Source: Oscillatoriales cyanobacterium SM2_2_1 (GTDB lineage: Bacteria > Cyanobacteriota > Cyanobacteriia > Pseudanabaenales > Pseudanabaenaceae). From it: DNA of 50,039 nt. The number at the start of each line of letters is the position of its first letter. Within the stretch, counting starts at the first letter, position 1. Of this stretch, positions 9,138-19,140 are shown piece after piece. The notes beneath the pieces are model-generated. The model had not been told where the DNA came from. It searched no databases and saw only the letters and a program-made list of their open reading frames with translations. Both the position numbers and the translations under genes were made by a program. Where the stretch lies: positions 1 through 50,039 of the forward strand of contig JAAUUH010000009.1 of the NCBI GenBank assembly GCA_012031145.1. The letters run 5' to 3'.

Positions 9138-10088
9138 ATGTCTTTATTTGATTGGTTTGCGGAGACGCGATCGCGCGGGGCGGCGGGAGCCTCTGCGCCA
9201 CTGTCGGAGCGGGAAATTCCTGACGGCCTATGGCATAAGTGTTCAACCTGTGGTGGATTGACCTACATCAAAGATCTCAAAGCCAATTTGCTAGTCTGCC
9301 CAGAGTGTGGCTATCACAATCAGGTGCAGGCTCCGGAGCGGATCACCCAAGTGATTGATGAAGGAACCTGGCAGGAAGTGGATGGGGCGCTGGAGTCCTG
9401 TGATCCTTTGGGATTCCGCGATCGCAAGCCCTATAGCGATCGCCTGCGGGAGTACCAAGCCCAGACGGGACTGCGGGATGGGGTGCTCACGGGGCTGGGG
9501 CAAATTTTGGGACAGGATGTGGCCCTCGCGGTGATGGACTTTCGCTTTATGGGCGGCAGCATGGGGTCGGTGGTGGGGGAAAAGATTACCCGCCTAGTCG
9601 AGCGGGCAACGGCGATGCGACTGCCAGCGGTGATTTTCTGTGCTTCCGGCGGAGCACGGATGCAGGAAGGGATCCTGAGTTTGATGCAGATGGCGAAAAC
9701 TTCAGCGGCATTGGAGCGGCATCGACAGGGGGGGCTATTGTACGTTTCGGTATTGACGAATCCCACGACGGGTGGGGTGACGGCCAGTTTTGCGATGCTG
9801 GGGGATGTGATCTTAGCGGAGCCAAAGGCGATGATTGCCTTTACGGGACGGCGGGTGATCGAGCAGACGCTGAAGCAAAAAATTCCCGATAATTTCCAAA
9901 CGGCAGAATATTTGCTAACCCACGGATTTGTCGATAGTGTGGTGTCTCGCCAGAAGCTTAAGTCAACCCTGGCGATGCTGTTGCAGCTACACGGGCCCAA
10001 GAAATGGCTCCCAAAGGCCCTTGCTGCCACGCGATCGCCGGAACTGGTGGCACGGTTAGACCCAGAATCCGACGCGGAACGGTTGTAA
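9138..10088 (+). CDS. accD: Acetyl-CoA carboxylase carboxyltransferase subunit beta
   Basis: AccD forms with AccA the carboxyltransferase that makes malonyl-CoA for fatty acid synthesis. The 316-residue protein has the N-terminal four-cysteine zinc ribbon (HKCSTCGG...[10 protein letters not shown], about residues 32-57) and the crotonase-fold core with [16 protein letters not shown] and [20 protein letters not shown]. It follows dnaK by 12 bases, an unusual neighbour. Its last 131 bases are overlapped on the other strand by the 3' end of nagA. Confidence 0.96.
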   Translation: MSLFDWFAETRSRGAAGASAPLSEREIPDGLWHKCSTCGGLTYIKDLKANLLVCPECGYHNQVQAPERITQVIDEGTWQEVDGALESCDPLGFRDRKPYSDRLREYQAQTGLRDGVLTGLGQILGQDVALAVMDFRFMGGSMGSVVGEKITRLVERATAMRLPAVIFCASGGARMQEGILSLMQMAKTSAALERHRQGGLLYVSVLTNPTTGGVTASFAMLGDVILAEPKAMIAFTGRRVIEQTLKQKIPDNFQTAEYLLTHGFVDSVVSRQKLKSTLAMLLQLHGPKKWLPKALAATRSPELVARLDPESDAERL

Positions 10089-10983
10089 TTAGGGCGACTG
10101 CTGCAGCGAGGGGACATATTCCCCATTCCACGAGTCGGGGTACGGCGTCCAGGAGGGAGCGAGTGGAGCCGCAGAGGGTGCCGTCGCCTAGGCGAGCGGT
10201 GCCATTGGTAACCGTCATATGCCGTTGATCCCAGGGATAGCGGCCATCGGGCAGTCCTAGGGGGGCGAGGGCATCACTGACCAAATACAGGCGAGGGGAT
10301 TCTGGGTCGGCACAGGTAAGCCGATGGAGCAGATGCAGCATGGCGGGGTCGAGGTGGATTCCATCGGCGATCGCCCCGCAGAATACCCCAGAGCGCAATA
10401 GCGCAGCAGCGATCACACCCGGTTGGCGGTGGTGCAGAGGGGGCATGGCGTTGAAGGTGTGGGTTAGGGCGATCGCCCCATGGTCAAAGGCGGCATTGGC
10501 TTCGGCAAAGGTGGCGCTGGTGTGTCCCAAACTGACGGTAATTCCCTCGGAGGTGAGGTAAGCAATGCAGGCTCCGGAGGGATCTAACTCGGGGGCCAGG
10601 GTAATGAGTCGAATGATGCTAGAAAAATCTCCCAAAACCTGTCGCAGATGGTCACCCGTCAGGGGCAGCAAATGCTCAAGGGGGTGGGCCCCACGTTTTT
10701 GGGGGTTGAGGAAGGGGCCTTCTAAGTGCACACCGAGGATCTGGGCCGTTTCCGGTTCGGCTGGGGGCGTCACCAGTGGGGCGAGCGTTGCTAGGGAGCG
10801 ATGCAATTGGGGGACTGCTGTGGTCACCAAAGTGGGGAGAAAGACATCAATGCCCTGCTGCCACAGAAACCGACAAATTTCTTGAAGTTTGGGGCGATCG
10901 CCCTCCCGGAGATCATTAAAAGACAAACCCAGGGCCCCATTAATTTGCAGGTCCACCCCTCCCGCTGAATGAACTGTCGTCAC
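9958..10983 (-). CDS. nagA: N-acetylglucosamine-6-phosphate deacetylase family protein
   Basis: NagA removes acetate from GlcNAc-6-phosphate in amino sugar recycling. The 341-residue protein has the amidohydrolase marks in order: [12 protein letters not shown] near the start, the metal ligand Glu in [17 protein letters not shown], His in [12 protein letters not shown], His in [15 protein letters not shown], and the catalytic Asp in [14 protein letters not shown]. It starts with GTG at 10983, preceded by GGGAG at suitable spacing. Compared with the E. coli enzyme (about 382 residues) the first 45 or so residues of the small beta domain are missing. The C-terminal 43 codons run antisense through the end of accD. 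Confidence 0.85.
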   Translation of the reverse strand: MTTVHSAGGVDLQINGALGLSFNDLREGDRPKLQEICRFLWQQGIDVFLPTLVTTAVPQLHRSLATLAPLVTPPAEPETAQILGVHLEGPFLNPQKRGAHPLEHLLPLTGDHLRQVLGDFSSIIRLITLAPELDPSGACIAYLTSEGITVSLGHTSATFAEANAAFDHGAIALTHTFNAMPPLHHRQPGVIAAALLRSGVFCGAIADGIHLDPAMLHLLHRLTCADPESPRLYLVSDALAPLGLPDGRYPWDQRHMTVTNGTARLGDGTLCGSTRSLLDAVPRLVEWGICPLAAAVALITTVPRRILGLTVPPVPAIAWQQGPLGAISWARVAATASPGLT

Positions 10984-11056
10984 CTTTTGCTCCCTATCGC
11001 CATGGGCACTTTACCATAGGCTATGATGGGGTGACTTTGGCATTACTAAGCAATTT

Positions 11057-12529
11057 ATGGCTGTATCTGCTCCTCCCAAAACCCATTATGAAGCGGTCAT
11101 CGGGCTGGAAATTCACTGTCAATTAACCACAAAAACCAAGATTTTTTGTGGCTGCGCCACAACCTTCGGGGCTGCCCCTAACACCCATGTTTGTCCTGTG
11201 TGTTTGGGAATGCCGGGAATGCTACCTGTCCTGAATGAAAAGGTACTGGAATACGCAGTCAAGGCCGGACTGGCCCTGAACTGTGTGATCGCCCCCCACA
11301 GCAAATTTGACCGGAAGCAATATTTCTATCCCGACTTGCCCAAAAATTACCAAATCTCCCAATACGACCTACCCATTGCCACCAACGGCTGGTTGGAAAT
11401 TGACACCGAGCAGGGCAAAAAGCGCATCGGCATCACGCGTCTGCACATGGAGGAGGATGCGGGGAAATTGGTGCACGGCGGTTCTGATCGCCTTTCCGGT
11501 TCCAGCCACTCTCTTGTAGACTACAACCGCGCCGGGGTGCCCCTGTGTGAGATTGTGTCCGAGCCAGACCTCCGCTCCGGTGCCGAAGCGGCAGCCTATG
11601 CCCAGGAACTACGGCGGATTTTACGATACCTCGGCGTTTGTGACGGCAATATGCAGGAAGGATCACTGCGCTGTGATGTCAATATTTCCGTTCGACCCGT
11701 GGGCAGCACGCAATTTGGCACCAAGGTGGAAATCAAAAACATGAATTCCTTTAATGCTATCCAGCGGGCAATCGACTATGAAATCAAACGCCAAAGTGAT
11801 GCCATTGACCTAGGAGAGCGGATCATTCAAGAAACCCGGCTGTGGGAAGAAAACTCCCAACGCACGATTACCATGCGGGTAAAGGAGGGGGCCAGCGACT
11901 ACCGTTATTTTCCCGAACCCGACTTGGTGCCGATCCAAGTCAGCGTCGAGCAATTAACCCAATGGCGAGCCGAATTGCCCGAATTACCCTGCCAGCGTCG
12001 CGATCGCTACCAAGCACTAGGACTGACTCCCTACGATGCCCACCTCATTGCCGATGATTGTAGTGTTGCTGAATACTTTGATACGGTGGTCGCTACCGGG
12101 GCTGATTCCAAGCTGGCCTTTAACTGGATCATGGGTGATATCACGGCCTACCTCAACGAGCAGAAACGGAGTATTGACGATCTCCCCCTGACACCTCCGC
12201 TCCTTGGGGAGCTGATCGCTCTGATTGCCAGCAATACCATTAGCAATAAGATTGCCAAGGATCTTTTGCCGGAACTCCTTGCCCATGGCGGTTCACCGCA
12301 GGAACTTGTCAAATCCAAGGGGCTGACGATTTTGTCGGGGGATGAATTATCCCGCGTGATCGATGGTGTGCTGGCGGAGTTTCCTAAGGAAGTAACCCAG
12401 TATCGCGACGGCAAAACCAAACTGTTGGGATTTCTTGTCGGTAAGGTGATGGCCAAAACCCAAGGCCGGGCCGCGCCCCAGTTGACCAATGAACTGCTGC
12501 TTACCAAGCTCCAAGGGGGTGCATCCTAA
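11057..12529 (+). CDS. gatB: Asp-tRNA(Asn)/Glu-tRNA(Gln) amidotransferase subunit B
   Basis: GatB is the tRNA-binding kinase subunit of GatCAB, which converts misacylated Glu-tRNA(Gln) (and Asp-tRNA(Asn)) to the amide. The 490-residue length is normal. Visible family motifs are VIGLEIHCQLTTKTKIFCGC, the zinc-site cysteines (CGCATT...CPVCLGMPG), DYNRAGVPLCEIVSEPD and QEGSLRCDVNISVRP; the C-terminal YqeY-like tail domain is present. It is divergent from nagA with 73 bases between. Its stop shares one base with the start of the next gene (TAATG). Confidence 0.97.
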   Translation: MAVSAPPKTHYEAVIGLEIHCQLTTKTKIFCGCATTFGAAPNTHVCPVCLGMPGMLPVLNEKVLEYAVKAGLALNCVIAPHSKFDRKQYFYPDLPKNYQISQYDLPIATNGWLEIDTEQGKKRIGITRLHMEEDAGKLVHGGSDRLSGSSHSLVDYNRAGVPLCEIVSEPDLRSGAEAAAYAQELRRILRYLGVCDGNMQEGSLRCDVNISVRPVGSTQFGTKVEIKNMNSFNAIQRAIDYEIKRQSDAIDLGERIIQETRLWEENSQRTITMRVKEGASDYRYFPEPDLVPIQVSVEQLTQWRAELPELPCQRRDRYQALGLTPYDAHLIADDCSVAEYFDTVVATGADSKLAFNWIMGDITAYLNEQKRSIDDLPLTPPLLGELIALIASNTISNKIAKDLLPELLAHGGSPQELVKSKGLTILSGDELSRVIDGVLAEFPKEVTQYRDGKTKLLGFLVGKVMAKTQGRAAPQLTNELLLTKLQGGAS

Positions 12530-12969
12530 TGTCTGACCTGACGCCGAGTGCCTACGTCGTGGTGGGAATTGCCCATTGTTTTTATAAGGAAGCAGGGGAG
12601 GTGCGCGCCTTGCAACTCCTAGAGCCCATACCGTCCGCCACCCTAGAAACCCTTGTCCAGCAAGTGCCGACATCCTATGCTGAAGTGCGCTCTCTGACCT
12701 TGGGCGAGGTGCTAAAGGACGATGGCACGCTCCGTCGCCCCACTTTTATGGAGCAGGGGGTGGAGTTTGCTGCCGATTTTGCTGAACGGGCGATCGCTGC
12801 CGCTCGTACCTATCAGGCCCATCCTGGGATTCAAAACCACCTGCCGATTGGCAGCAGTCTCAGTCCCCTAAATTTTTCCACTGAGAAAAAACGCCTGCTT
12901 AAAGGCGATCGTATCGTCCGGGATGAGGATAACATCAAGCAGCATTCCCACACCCATCGCGTCCTGTGA
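12529..12969 (+). CDS. Conserved-looking hypothetical protein coupled to gatB
   Basis: A 146-residue protein that I do not recognise. Its first 60 residues (SAYVVVGIAHCFYKEAGEVRA...) look like a small alpha/beta fold; the middle has a helical stretch rich in Ala and Glu (FMEQGVEFAADFAERAIAAA); the last 45 residues are basic and probably disordered. Start and stop overlap the neighbours by one base on each side (TAATG with gatB, TGATG with the next gene), so translation is probably coupled. No signal peptide or membrane segment is seen. HIP1-type codon use matches the surroundings. Confidence 0.75.
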   Translation: MSDLTPSAYVVVGIAHCFYKEAGEVRALQLLEPIPSATLETLVQQVPTSYAEVRSLTLGEVLKDDGTLRRPTFMEQGVEFAADFAERAIAAARTYQAHPGIQNHLPIGSSLSPLNFSTEKKRLLKGDRIVRDEDNIKQHSHTHRVL

Positions 12970-13157
12970 TGTCCCGGATCACCACGAAGTCCTGTGATGT
13001 CTGCCGAGCTTCCTGTAGCGTGTGCTACCGCGTTCAATACCAAGCCTCCGATCGGGTGGTAGGGGCTTGGTATTTGGTTTGCCCCGGCTGCCAACTGACC
13101 CTAAGCGATCGCAACCCCCATTACCGCTACGGAGGCACATGGAAAGCCAAACGGTAA
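12969..13157 (+). CDS. Small CxxC (zinc-ribbon-like) hypothetical protein
   Basis: A 62-residue protein with two cysteine knuckles: CDVCRASCSVCYRVQY near residues 9-24 and CPGC near residues 40-43, the spacing expected of a small zinc ribbon. The product ends with a basic tail. The ATG overlaps the TGA of the upstream gene by one base, and its last 19 bases overlap the start of the flavoprotein gene. Function unknown; RNA or protein binding is typical for such folds but is only a guess here. Confidence 0.7.
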   Translation: MSRITTKSCDVCRASCSVCYRVQYQASDRVVGAWYLVCPGCQLTLSDRNPHYRYGGTWKAKR

Positions 13158-14653
13158 GCTTACCAATGGATGCCGAACGCCAAATTGCCCACACAGATCG
13201 GTTTTGGCAGTCCTATCGGCGCGGGCTACCTGTCGTGGAAGTGGTGACCCTAGAACACCACCGCTTGCCCCAAGTCGAGTGTGACGTGGTGATCCTGGGA
13301 GGTACCCTTGGCATTGTGATCGGTTGTGCCCTGCAGCGACGGGGGTGGCGGGTGGCGGTGATCGAGCGATCGCACCTGCGGGGGCGGGCCCAGGAATGGA
13401 ACCTATCCCGGGCGGAATTGGAGCCCCTGCGCCAAAATGACCTGCTAACAGAAGCGGAATTGGAGACGGCGATCGCCTCGGAATATAACCCAGCCCGCAT
13501 TGGCTTCTATGGCGGCAGTGAACTCTGGGTACGGGATATTCTAAACATCGGCATTGATCCAGTGGTGCTGCTGCATACCCTCAAGGAGAAGTTCCTGTCC
13601 GCGGGCGGACACCTCTGCGAAGTCACAGAATTTAAACACCTAGCCATTCACCCCAATGGCGTGGCAGTCCAAACAGATTCGCAGGCAAAACCTAGGAGCG
13701 CCCCCCTCACCGGTCGATTGCTGCTTGATGCCATGGGGCACTTTTCGCCGATCGCCCGCCAAGCTCGCAGGGGAGCATCGCCCGATGGCATCTGCTGGGT
13801 GGTAGGCGGCTGCGCCCACGGAATACCCAACTGTCCCCACGGTGATTTGTTTTACACCTTCAGTCCGTGCACAGGTGCGACCCAAGACTTTTGGGAGGCC
13901 TTTCCAGCGCGGGACGGACGCACCACCTACCTGTTTCGCTATGGGGATCTGTCCCGCCCAGATCATACCTTTGCCCAGATGATCGCCGACTACACCCAAG
14001 CGCTTCCGGGGTATCAGCAGGTTGCGGGGGACAGAATTAAGCTCCACCGTTTATTGATGGGATTTTTTCCTAGCTTTCGAGATAGCCCCTGGCGATCGCC
14101 CTGGCCGCGGGTGGTTCCCGTCGGTGATAGCAGTGGACTGCAATCTCCCCTAAGCTTTGGCGGTTTTGGGGCCATGGTTCGCCACCTACCTCGACTCACC
14201 GATGGCATCCATGATGCCCTGCACCTCGACTACCTAGGACGCGATGATGTGCGTGCACTCGTGCCCTACCAACCTAATATTTCCATCACTTGGCTCTTTC
14301 AGCAGGTGATGTGTCGCCAGCCCCAGATGGTAAATCGCCTCTTGGATCTGGCATTCACCCAAATGGCTAGCCTGGGTGAACCAGTCTATCGCCCCTTTCT
14401 CCAGGATGCATTGCAGTGGCAAGGACTCACCCAAACGATGGTGCGGATGGCGATCGCCGATGCCCCCATGATTCTCCGCATCGCTGCCGAGCTGGGCATC
14501 CCCAACCTCCTGGATTGGTTCGGGCACTATGTGCACCTCGGGCGCTATACTTTTTTAGCTAATTACTGCTCCCCCGGTTTCGAGTTCCATTGGCAACGGC
14601 AAGAACAGAGTTGGCGCTACGGCGCTGGTCTGGATTCAGTGGCATCTCCCTAG
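13139..14653 (+). CDS. cruP: FAD-dependent oxidoreductase of the CruA/CruP lycopene cyclase family (probably CruP)
   Basis: A 504-residue flavoprotein. Residues about 42-75 form a Rossmann beta-alpha-beta (CDVVILGGTLGIVIGCALQ ... VAVIER). Later motifs match the CruA/CruP group as I remember it: FYTFSP, TTYLFRYGD, LMGFFPSFRDSPW and the second FAD motif VPVGDSSGLQSPLSFGGFG. CruA cyclises lycopene; CruP is its paralog with a reported role in limiting carotenoid epoxidation under oxygen stress. I favour CruP but cannot separate them without a tree. The start at 13139 has GGAGG at 13131-13135 and lies inside the previous gene. A generic flavoprotein of the geranylgeranyl reductase type is the alternative. 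Confidence 0.65.
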   Translation: MESQTVSLPMDAERQIAHTDRFWQSYRRGLPVVEVVTLEHHRLPQVECDVVILGGTLGIVIGCALQRRGWRVAVIERSHLRGRAQEWNLSRAELEPLRQNDLLTEAELETAIASEYNPARIGFYGGSELWVRDILNIGIDPVVLLHTLKEKFLSAGGHLCEVTEFKHLAIHPNGVAVQTDSQAKPRSAPLTGRLLLDAMGHFSPIARQARRGASPDGICWVVGGCAHGIPNCPHGDLFYTFSPCTGATQDFWEAFPARDGRTTYLFRYGDLSRPDHTFAQMIADYTQALPGYQQVAGDRIKLHRLLMGFFPSFRDSPWRSPWPRVVPVGDSSGLQSPLSFGGFGAMVRHLPRLTDGIHDALHLDYLGRDDVRALVPYQPNISITWLFQQVMCRQPQMVNRLLDLAFTQMASLGEPVYRPFLQDALQWQGLTQTMVRMAIADAPMILRIAAELGIPNLLDWFGHYVHLGRYTFLANYCSPGFEFHWQRQEQSWRYGAGLDSVASP

Positions 14654-14778
14654 CCGTCTCGGCGATCATGTCGCGCCTCCTAGAGGACATCTACCCTGAT
14701 TCTCTGTCTGGTAGCCCTCTACCGCATTAAACACTGTGGTAAGTGATATGCCTAATCTGGTGTGCCAGGGCACCCACG

Positions 14779-15048
14779 ATGAAAAAGTGTACAAGTGCTT
14801 TCCCAACGGATGAAGGATCCTACGAGTTGTCTCGTTCCCTGCCCGACACCTTGGAGGACGCATGGATCGAAAACATTGAGAACCGTGACGAAAGTTTACG
14901 GGAATTCACAGCGCAGAAAAAACAGGCCAATGCTTTTGAATTGCGGTACGGCAGCACGGTGCAACCGGAAGGCCCAGGCTGGGAAACGTGCACCAAGGTG
15001 CTGTCCCGTCGGGATATTGTCAATCGCCTGTCGGAGGGGTGGTCGTAA
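14779..15048 (+). CDS. Possible short hypothetical protein
   Basis: An 89-residue frame, hydrophilic and acidic in its first two thirds (SLPDTLEDAWIENIENRDES), with a central Lys/Gln-rich helix and a C-terminal RRDIVNRLSEGW. The composition looks protein-like and the frame stays open, but there is no clear ribosome binding site before the ATG and I recognise no family. It could be a lineage-specific protein or the remnant of a larger gene. Low confidence. Confidence 0.35.
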   Translation: MKKCTSAFPTDEGSYELSRSLPDTLEDAWIENIENRDESLREFTAQKKQANAFELRYGSTVQPEGPGWETCTKVLSRRDIVNRLSEGWS

Positions 15049-15074
15049 TTATGGGAGCTCAGCGCAGCACCAAA

Positions 15075-15108
15075 TGCTTTGACGGCAGGAGTGCTTTGAC
15101 GGCAAGAA
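15075..15108 (+). repeat. 17-base tandem duplication
   Basis: TGCTTTGACGGCAGGAG (15075-15091) is followed at once by TGCTTTGACGGCAAGAA (15092-15108), identical at 15 of 17 positions. It lies about 180 bases from the ilvC stop in non-coding sequence. Confidence 0.8.
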
Positions 15109-15284
15109 GTTCTGCCCCCAGCCTTTAAAACTTGACGTGCCCCGATACTCCATAAAAAAGCGACCCACGGCCGCTTCAAGTTTACGAACCATAGAACCTG
15201 ACCGGAACCATGCGCTCTAATGGAAAGGGAAAATGCTTAACATATCGCTAGGCGGCAAAAGTGCTCCCCAAAGAAAGTAGAGGT

Positions 15285-16282
<998 letters not shown>

Positions 16283-16291
16283 AGTGGGTTC

Positions 16292-16645
16292 CTACTTTAC
16301 TGACTGGGCTACTTGGACAACGTGCTTGAAGGCCGCGGGATCAAGAACTGCTAACTGGGCCAACATTTTGCGGTTGAGTTGAATATCGGCTTTTTTTAGT
16401 TTCCCAGCAAATTGGCTGTAGCTGAGTCCCTGCATTCTCACAGCGGCATTAATACGGGTAATCCACAGACGACGGAAGTCTCGCTTACGCTTGCGCCGGT
16501 CGGCATAGGCATAGCGGAGAGCCTTCATTACCTGTTGGTTAGCAGTGCGAAATAGCTTGGAGTGAGAGCCTCGGAAGCCCTTGGCGAGTTTAAGAATCTT
16601 TTTACGGTGTTTGCGGGCAACGTTGCCGCGTTTAACTCTGGTCAT
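16292..16645 (-). CDS. rplT: 50S ribosomal protein L20
   Basis: L20 binds 23S rRNA early in large subunit assembly. The 117-residue protein is very basic and has the family marks [40 protein letters not shown] and [13 protein letters not shown]. It follows rpmI on the minus strand as in most bacteria; infC is not next to the pair. No L20-leader pseudoknot could be identified by eye. Confidence 0.97.
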   Translation of the reverse strand: MTRVKRGNVARKHRKKILKLAKGFRGSHSKLFRTANQQVMKALRYAYADRRKRKRDFRRLWITRINAAVRMQGLSYSQFAGKLKKADIQLNRKMLAQLAVLDPAAFKHVVQVAQSVK

Positions 16646-16729
16646 GGCATTTAGGAGGGCTTAGGAATGGGTGAAACTGTGGAACTAATGGGGGCGCGTG
16701 GCGCTGGTTGTGCAGAGCAGCTAAAGCAG

Positions 16730-16927
16730 CTAACTGTAGGGCATCATGGCGCGGACGTTAGCGGCGTCCCGCTCATCAACAAGCACCATTTGGGAAAGAC
16801 GACTCTTACGGGCAGTGCTCTTGTGCTCTAGGAGGTGATTTTTGAAGGCATGGCGACGTTTAATTTTGCCGCTGCCGGTCACCTGAAAGCGCTTGGCTGC
16901 CGACTTGCGGGTTTTCAGCTTAGGCAT
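16730..16927 (-). CDS. rpmI: 50S ribosomal protein L35
   Basis: L35 is a small basic protein of the large ribosomal subunit. The 65 residues include [20 protein letters not shown] and [17 protein letters not shown], diagnostic for the family. It is the first gene of a probable rpmI-rplT-ilvC unit; the upstream region 16928-17105 is shared with the divergent Tab2 gene. Confidence 0.97.
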   Translation of the reverse strand: MPKLKTRKSAAKRFQVTGSGKIKRRHAFKNHLLEHKSTARKSRLSQMVLVDERDAANVRAMMPYS

Positions 16928-17105
16928 GATGGTTTGGCTTTCATGATTTTTAGACTTTTACGATAGTATCACAGACACTTAAAGTTGATGTAACAACTAT
17001 CCCTAAGCTTCGGAATGCCTGACGGTATAGGAGAAGCGCCCATTTTGATTTTGAGAGTCTGGAGCAAAGGCATACACTGGGATGACTGGCGTTTAGGGTT
17101 TTGGA

Positions 17106-17921
17106 ATGTACGTTTGGGAACTAGATTTTTATTCCCGTCCGGTGCTGGATGGCGAGAAAAAGAAGATTTGGGAGCTTTTAGTATGTGATCGCGATCGCCA
17201 GTTGGCCTATGTCAAGCTCTGCCCCAGTACGGCAGTCAATTCGGTATGGCTGGCAGCGGAGTTGCAGCAGGTGGTAGCCGTGGCAGGGCGATCGCCGCAA
17301 AAAGTTCGATTTTACCGTCCCAGTATGCACAACATTATTACCCGGGGCTGCACGCTGGCGGAACTAACACCTCAACCATCTCGACGACTCCCTACTCTGT
17401 CCCAATGGCTGAGGGAGCGGATGGAGCAGGTCTATCCCCAAATGGAGGGGTTTCAGGGCGCTGATGCCAATCCCTTGCCCCTGACACTTGCTGCACCGAC
17501 GCCAACCCCGGTTCCCGATGCCTTGGTCGGCGATCGCTGGCAGGTGGTGTCCCTGCCTGTAGCGGATTTTGCTGTGGCAGATCAATGGTCCATCGATTTC
17601 GGGGAGTTTTTGGATCTGAGCACCCTTCCCCCGACCATCAGCATACCGGGGGTGATTTTTGGTTCCGGTCGGGCACTACCACTCGCAGCCTGGATGTGGG
17701 GGGTCGATCCAGTGAGTATGCAGTTTTCTGGAAGCAACCTGTTGCTCTATGCCAATGCCGATGCTTGTTGGCGCATGGTTACTATTCCCGAAGGGGCGAT
17801 CGCCCTCGGTCAATCCTTTGAATTGGCGAAGCAGGCGGCGGCAGGGTACCATTTCATGGCTATTCAGGGGGACCCTGACCGGGAGCATTTTGAAGGTTTC
17901 TGGCTGATGAAGGAACCCTGA
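17106..17921 (+). CDS. Tab2/Atab2 family RNA-binding protein
   Basis: A 271-residue protein with the family N-terminus MYVWELDFYSRPVLDGEKKK and the region MHNIITRGC, and the C-terminal GFWLMKEP. Tab2 of Chlamydomonas and ATAB2 of Arabidopsis bind the psaB 5' UTR and are needed for photosystem I subunit translation; cyanobacterial members (DUF1092) are conserved but less well understood. It is a single gene here, divergent from rpmI. Its presence in the same window as psaA-psaB, about 20 kb away, is worth noting but does not show a link. Confidence 0.9.
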   Translation: MYVWELDFYSRPVLDGEKKKIWELLVCDRDRQLAYVKLCPSTAVNSVWLAAELQQVVAVAGRSPQKVRFYRPSMHNIITRGCTLAELTPQPSRRLPTLSQWLRERMEQVYPQMEGFQGADANPLPLTLAAPTPTPVPDALVGDRWQVVSLPVADFAVADQWSIDFGEFLDLSTLPPTISIPGVIFGSGRALPLAAWMWGVDPVSMQFSGSNLLLYANADACWRMVTIPEGAIALGQSFELAKQAAAGYHFMAIQGDPDREHFEGFWLMKEP

Positions 17922-17964
17922 GTGGGGAACGGTTTAGGATAGTATCACCCTTTGGGAGTCCGCT

Positions 17965-18285
17965 ATGGATAGCAATAGTCTGATTAAGCAACTGCTGCTT
18001 TTGGGTCTGGGGACAACTTCGGTCATGCTGGAAAAGCTGCGCGATGTTCCTGAAGAGTGGCAGCGCGACGGCAAAGTGAATTCTGAACAAGCCACAGATT
18101 TTGTCAATGAAATGGCTGATCGGTTGAAGACGGAGCAGGGGAATCTGGAGACCTTCCTACAGCGCCAAATCCGCAATGTCATGCAGGATTTGGGTGTGCC
18201 GCGACAAAATGAAATTGACGAACTGCGGGGACGCATCGACCGCCTCGAACGGCAAATGCGGGATCTCGAAAACAAGAAGTGGTAG
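17965..18285 (+). CDS. Small helical protein, phasin-like
   Basis: A 106-residue, almost wholly helical protein with a long C-terminal coiled coil (NEIDELRGRIDRLERQMRDLENKK). The layout (short hydrophobic helix, then ADRLKTEQGNLETFLQRQI, then coiled coil) resembles small proteins annotated as phasin family or PhaF/PhaI-like in cyanobacteria. No polyhydroxyalkanoate genes are nearby, so granule binding is not supported by context. It ends three bases before rsmI. Confidence 0.6.
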   Translation: MDSNSLIKQLLLLGLGTTSVMLEKLRDVPEEWQRDGKVNSEQATDFVNEMADRLKTEQGNLETFLQRQIRNVMQDLGVPRQNEIDELRGRIDRLERQMRDLENKKW

Positions 18286-18288
18286 CCC

Positions 18289-19140
18289 ATGGCTGGTCGC
18301 CTTTATCTTGTGGGCACGCCCATTGGCAATCTGGAAGACATGACCTTTCGGGCCGTGGAGACCCTTAGGGCCGTTGATCTCATTGCCGCCGAGGATACGC
18401 GCCATACAGGCAAGCTGCTGCTGCACTTCGGTATTGGCACCCCCCAGATCAGCTATCACGAGCACAATCGCATGGCTCGAACCCCTGAACTGATTACCCA
18501 TCTGCAGCGAGGGACTAATATTGCCCTTGTCACTGACGCGGGAATGCCAGCCATTTCTGACCCTGGGCAGGAGTTGGTTCGGGCCTGCCTAGATGCGGAA
18601 CTGCCGGTAATTCCAATTCCTGGGGGAACGGCGGGGATTACGGCTCTAGTGGCTTCGGGGATGGCGACGGAGCGGTTTGTGTTTGAGGGTTTTTTGCCAT
18701 CTGAACCCAACAAGGGACGCGATCGCCTGCAGCAACTGATCCAGGAGTCGCGAACACTCATTTTCTATGAAGCCCCCCACCGCCTGCTGGCAACCTTAGA
18801 ACGATTCGCCGAAGCCTTTTCGGGCGATCGCCCCATTACCGTTGCCCGGGAACTCACCAAACGCCACGAAGAATTTTGGCGGGGCACCCTTCGGGAGGCA
18901 ATCGCCCATTTTTCTGCCCGTCCGCCCAAGGGAGAATTCACCCTAGTTCTCGCTGGGAAACCTCCGGATCCCAAACCCCAATGGAATGACGCCCAACTGC
19001 GTATCGCCCTTTTAGAGTTAATGCAGCAGCAGGGAATGAGCCGCTCCCAAGCCAGTCGCTCCCTTGCGGATCTGACGGCTCTGCCCCATCGGCGTCTATA
19101 TCAGTTATCCCTAGATCTGCCGGTAGATCACATCGGATAG
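18289..19140 (+). CDS. rsmI: 16S rRNA (cytidine(1402)-2'-O)-methyltransferase
   Basis: RsmI methylates the ribose of C1402 in the decoding centre of 16S rRNA with S-adenosylmethionine. The 283-residue protein is the family size and shows LYLVGTPIGNLEDMTFRAVE, IAAEDTRHTGKLL, LVTDAGMPAISDPGQELV and FYEAPHRLLATL. It follows the phasin-like gene by 3 bases. Its last 30 bases overlap the 3' end of the convergent Tic20 gene. Confidence 0.96.
   Translation: MAGRLYLVGTPIGNLEDMTFRAVETLRAVDLIAAEDTRHTGKLLLHFGIGTPQISYHEHNRMARTPELITHLQRGTNIALVTDAGMPAISDPGQELVRACLDAELPVIPIPGGTAGITALVASGMATERFVFEGFLPSEPNKGRDRLQQLIQESRTLIFYEAPHRLLATLERFAEAFSGDRPITVARELTKRHEEFWRGTLREAIAHFSARPPKGEFTLVLAGKPPDPKPQWNDAQLRIALLELMQQQGMSRSQASRSLADLTALPHRRLYQLSLDLPVDHIG

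Larger units (their letters stand above)
14654..15284. other. Convergent intergenic region with one doubtful ORF and a 17-base tandem repeat
   Basis: The 630 bases between the ends of the flavoprotein gene and ilvC. They hold one possible short gene (14779-15048) and a tandem repeat (15075-15108). I see no tRNA, no T-tailed terminator and no further coding signal. Confidence 0.6.

Noticed and set aside
14795-15082. Second plus-strand frame in the gap before ilvC
   Set aside because: It overlaps the more plausible frame at 14779-15048 and has a shadow-like composition.
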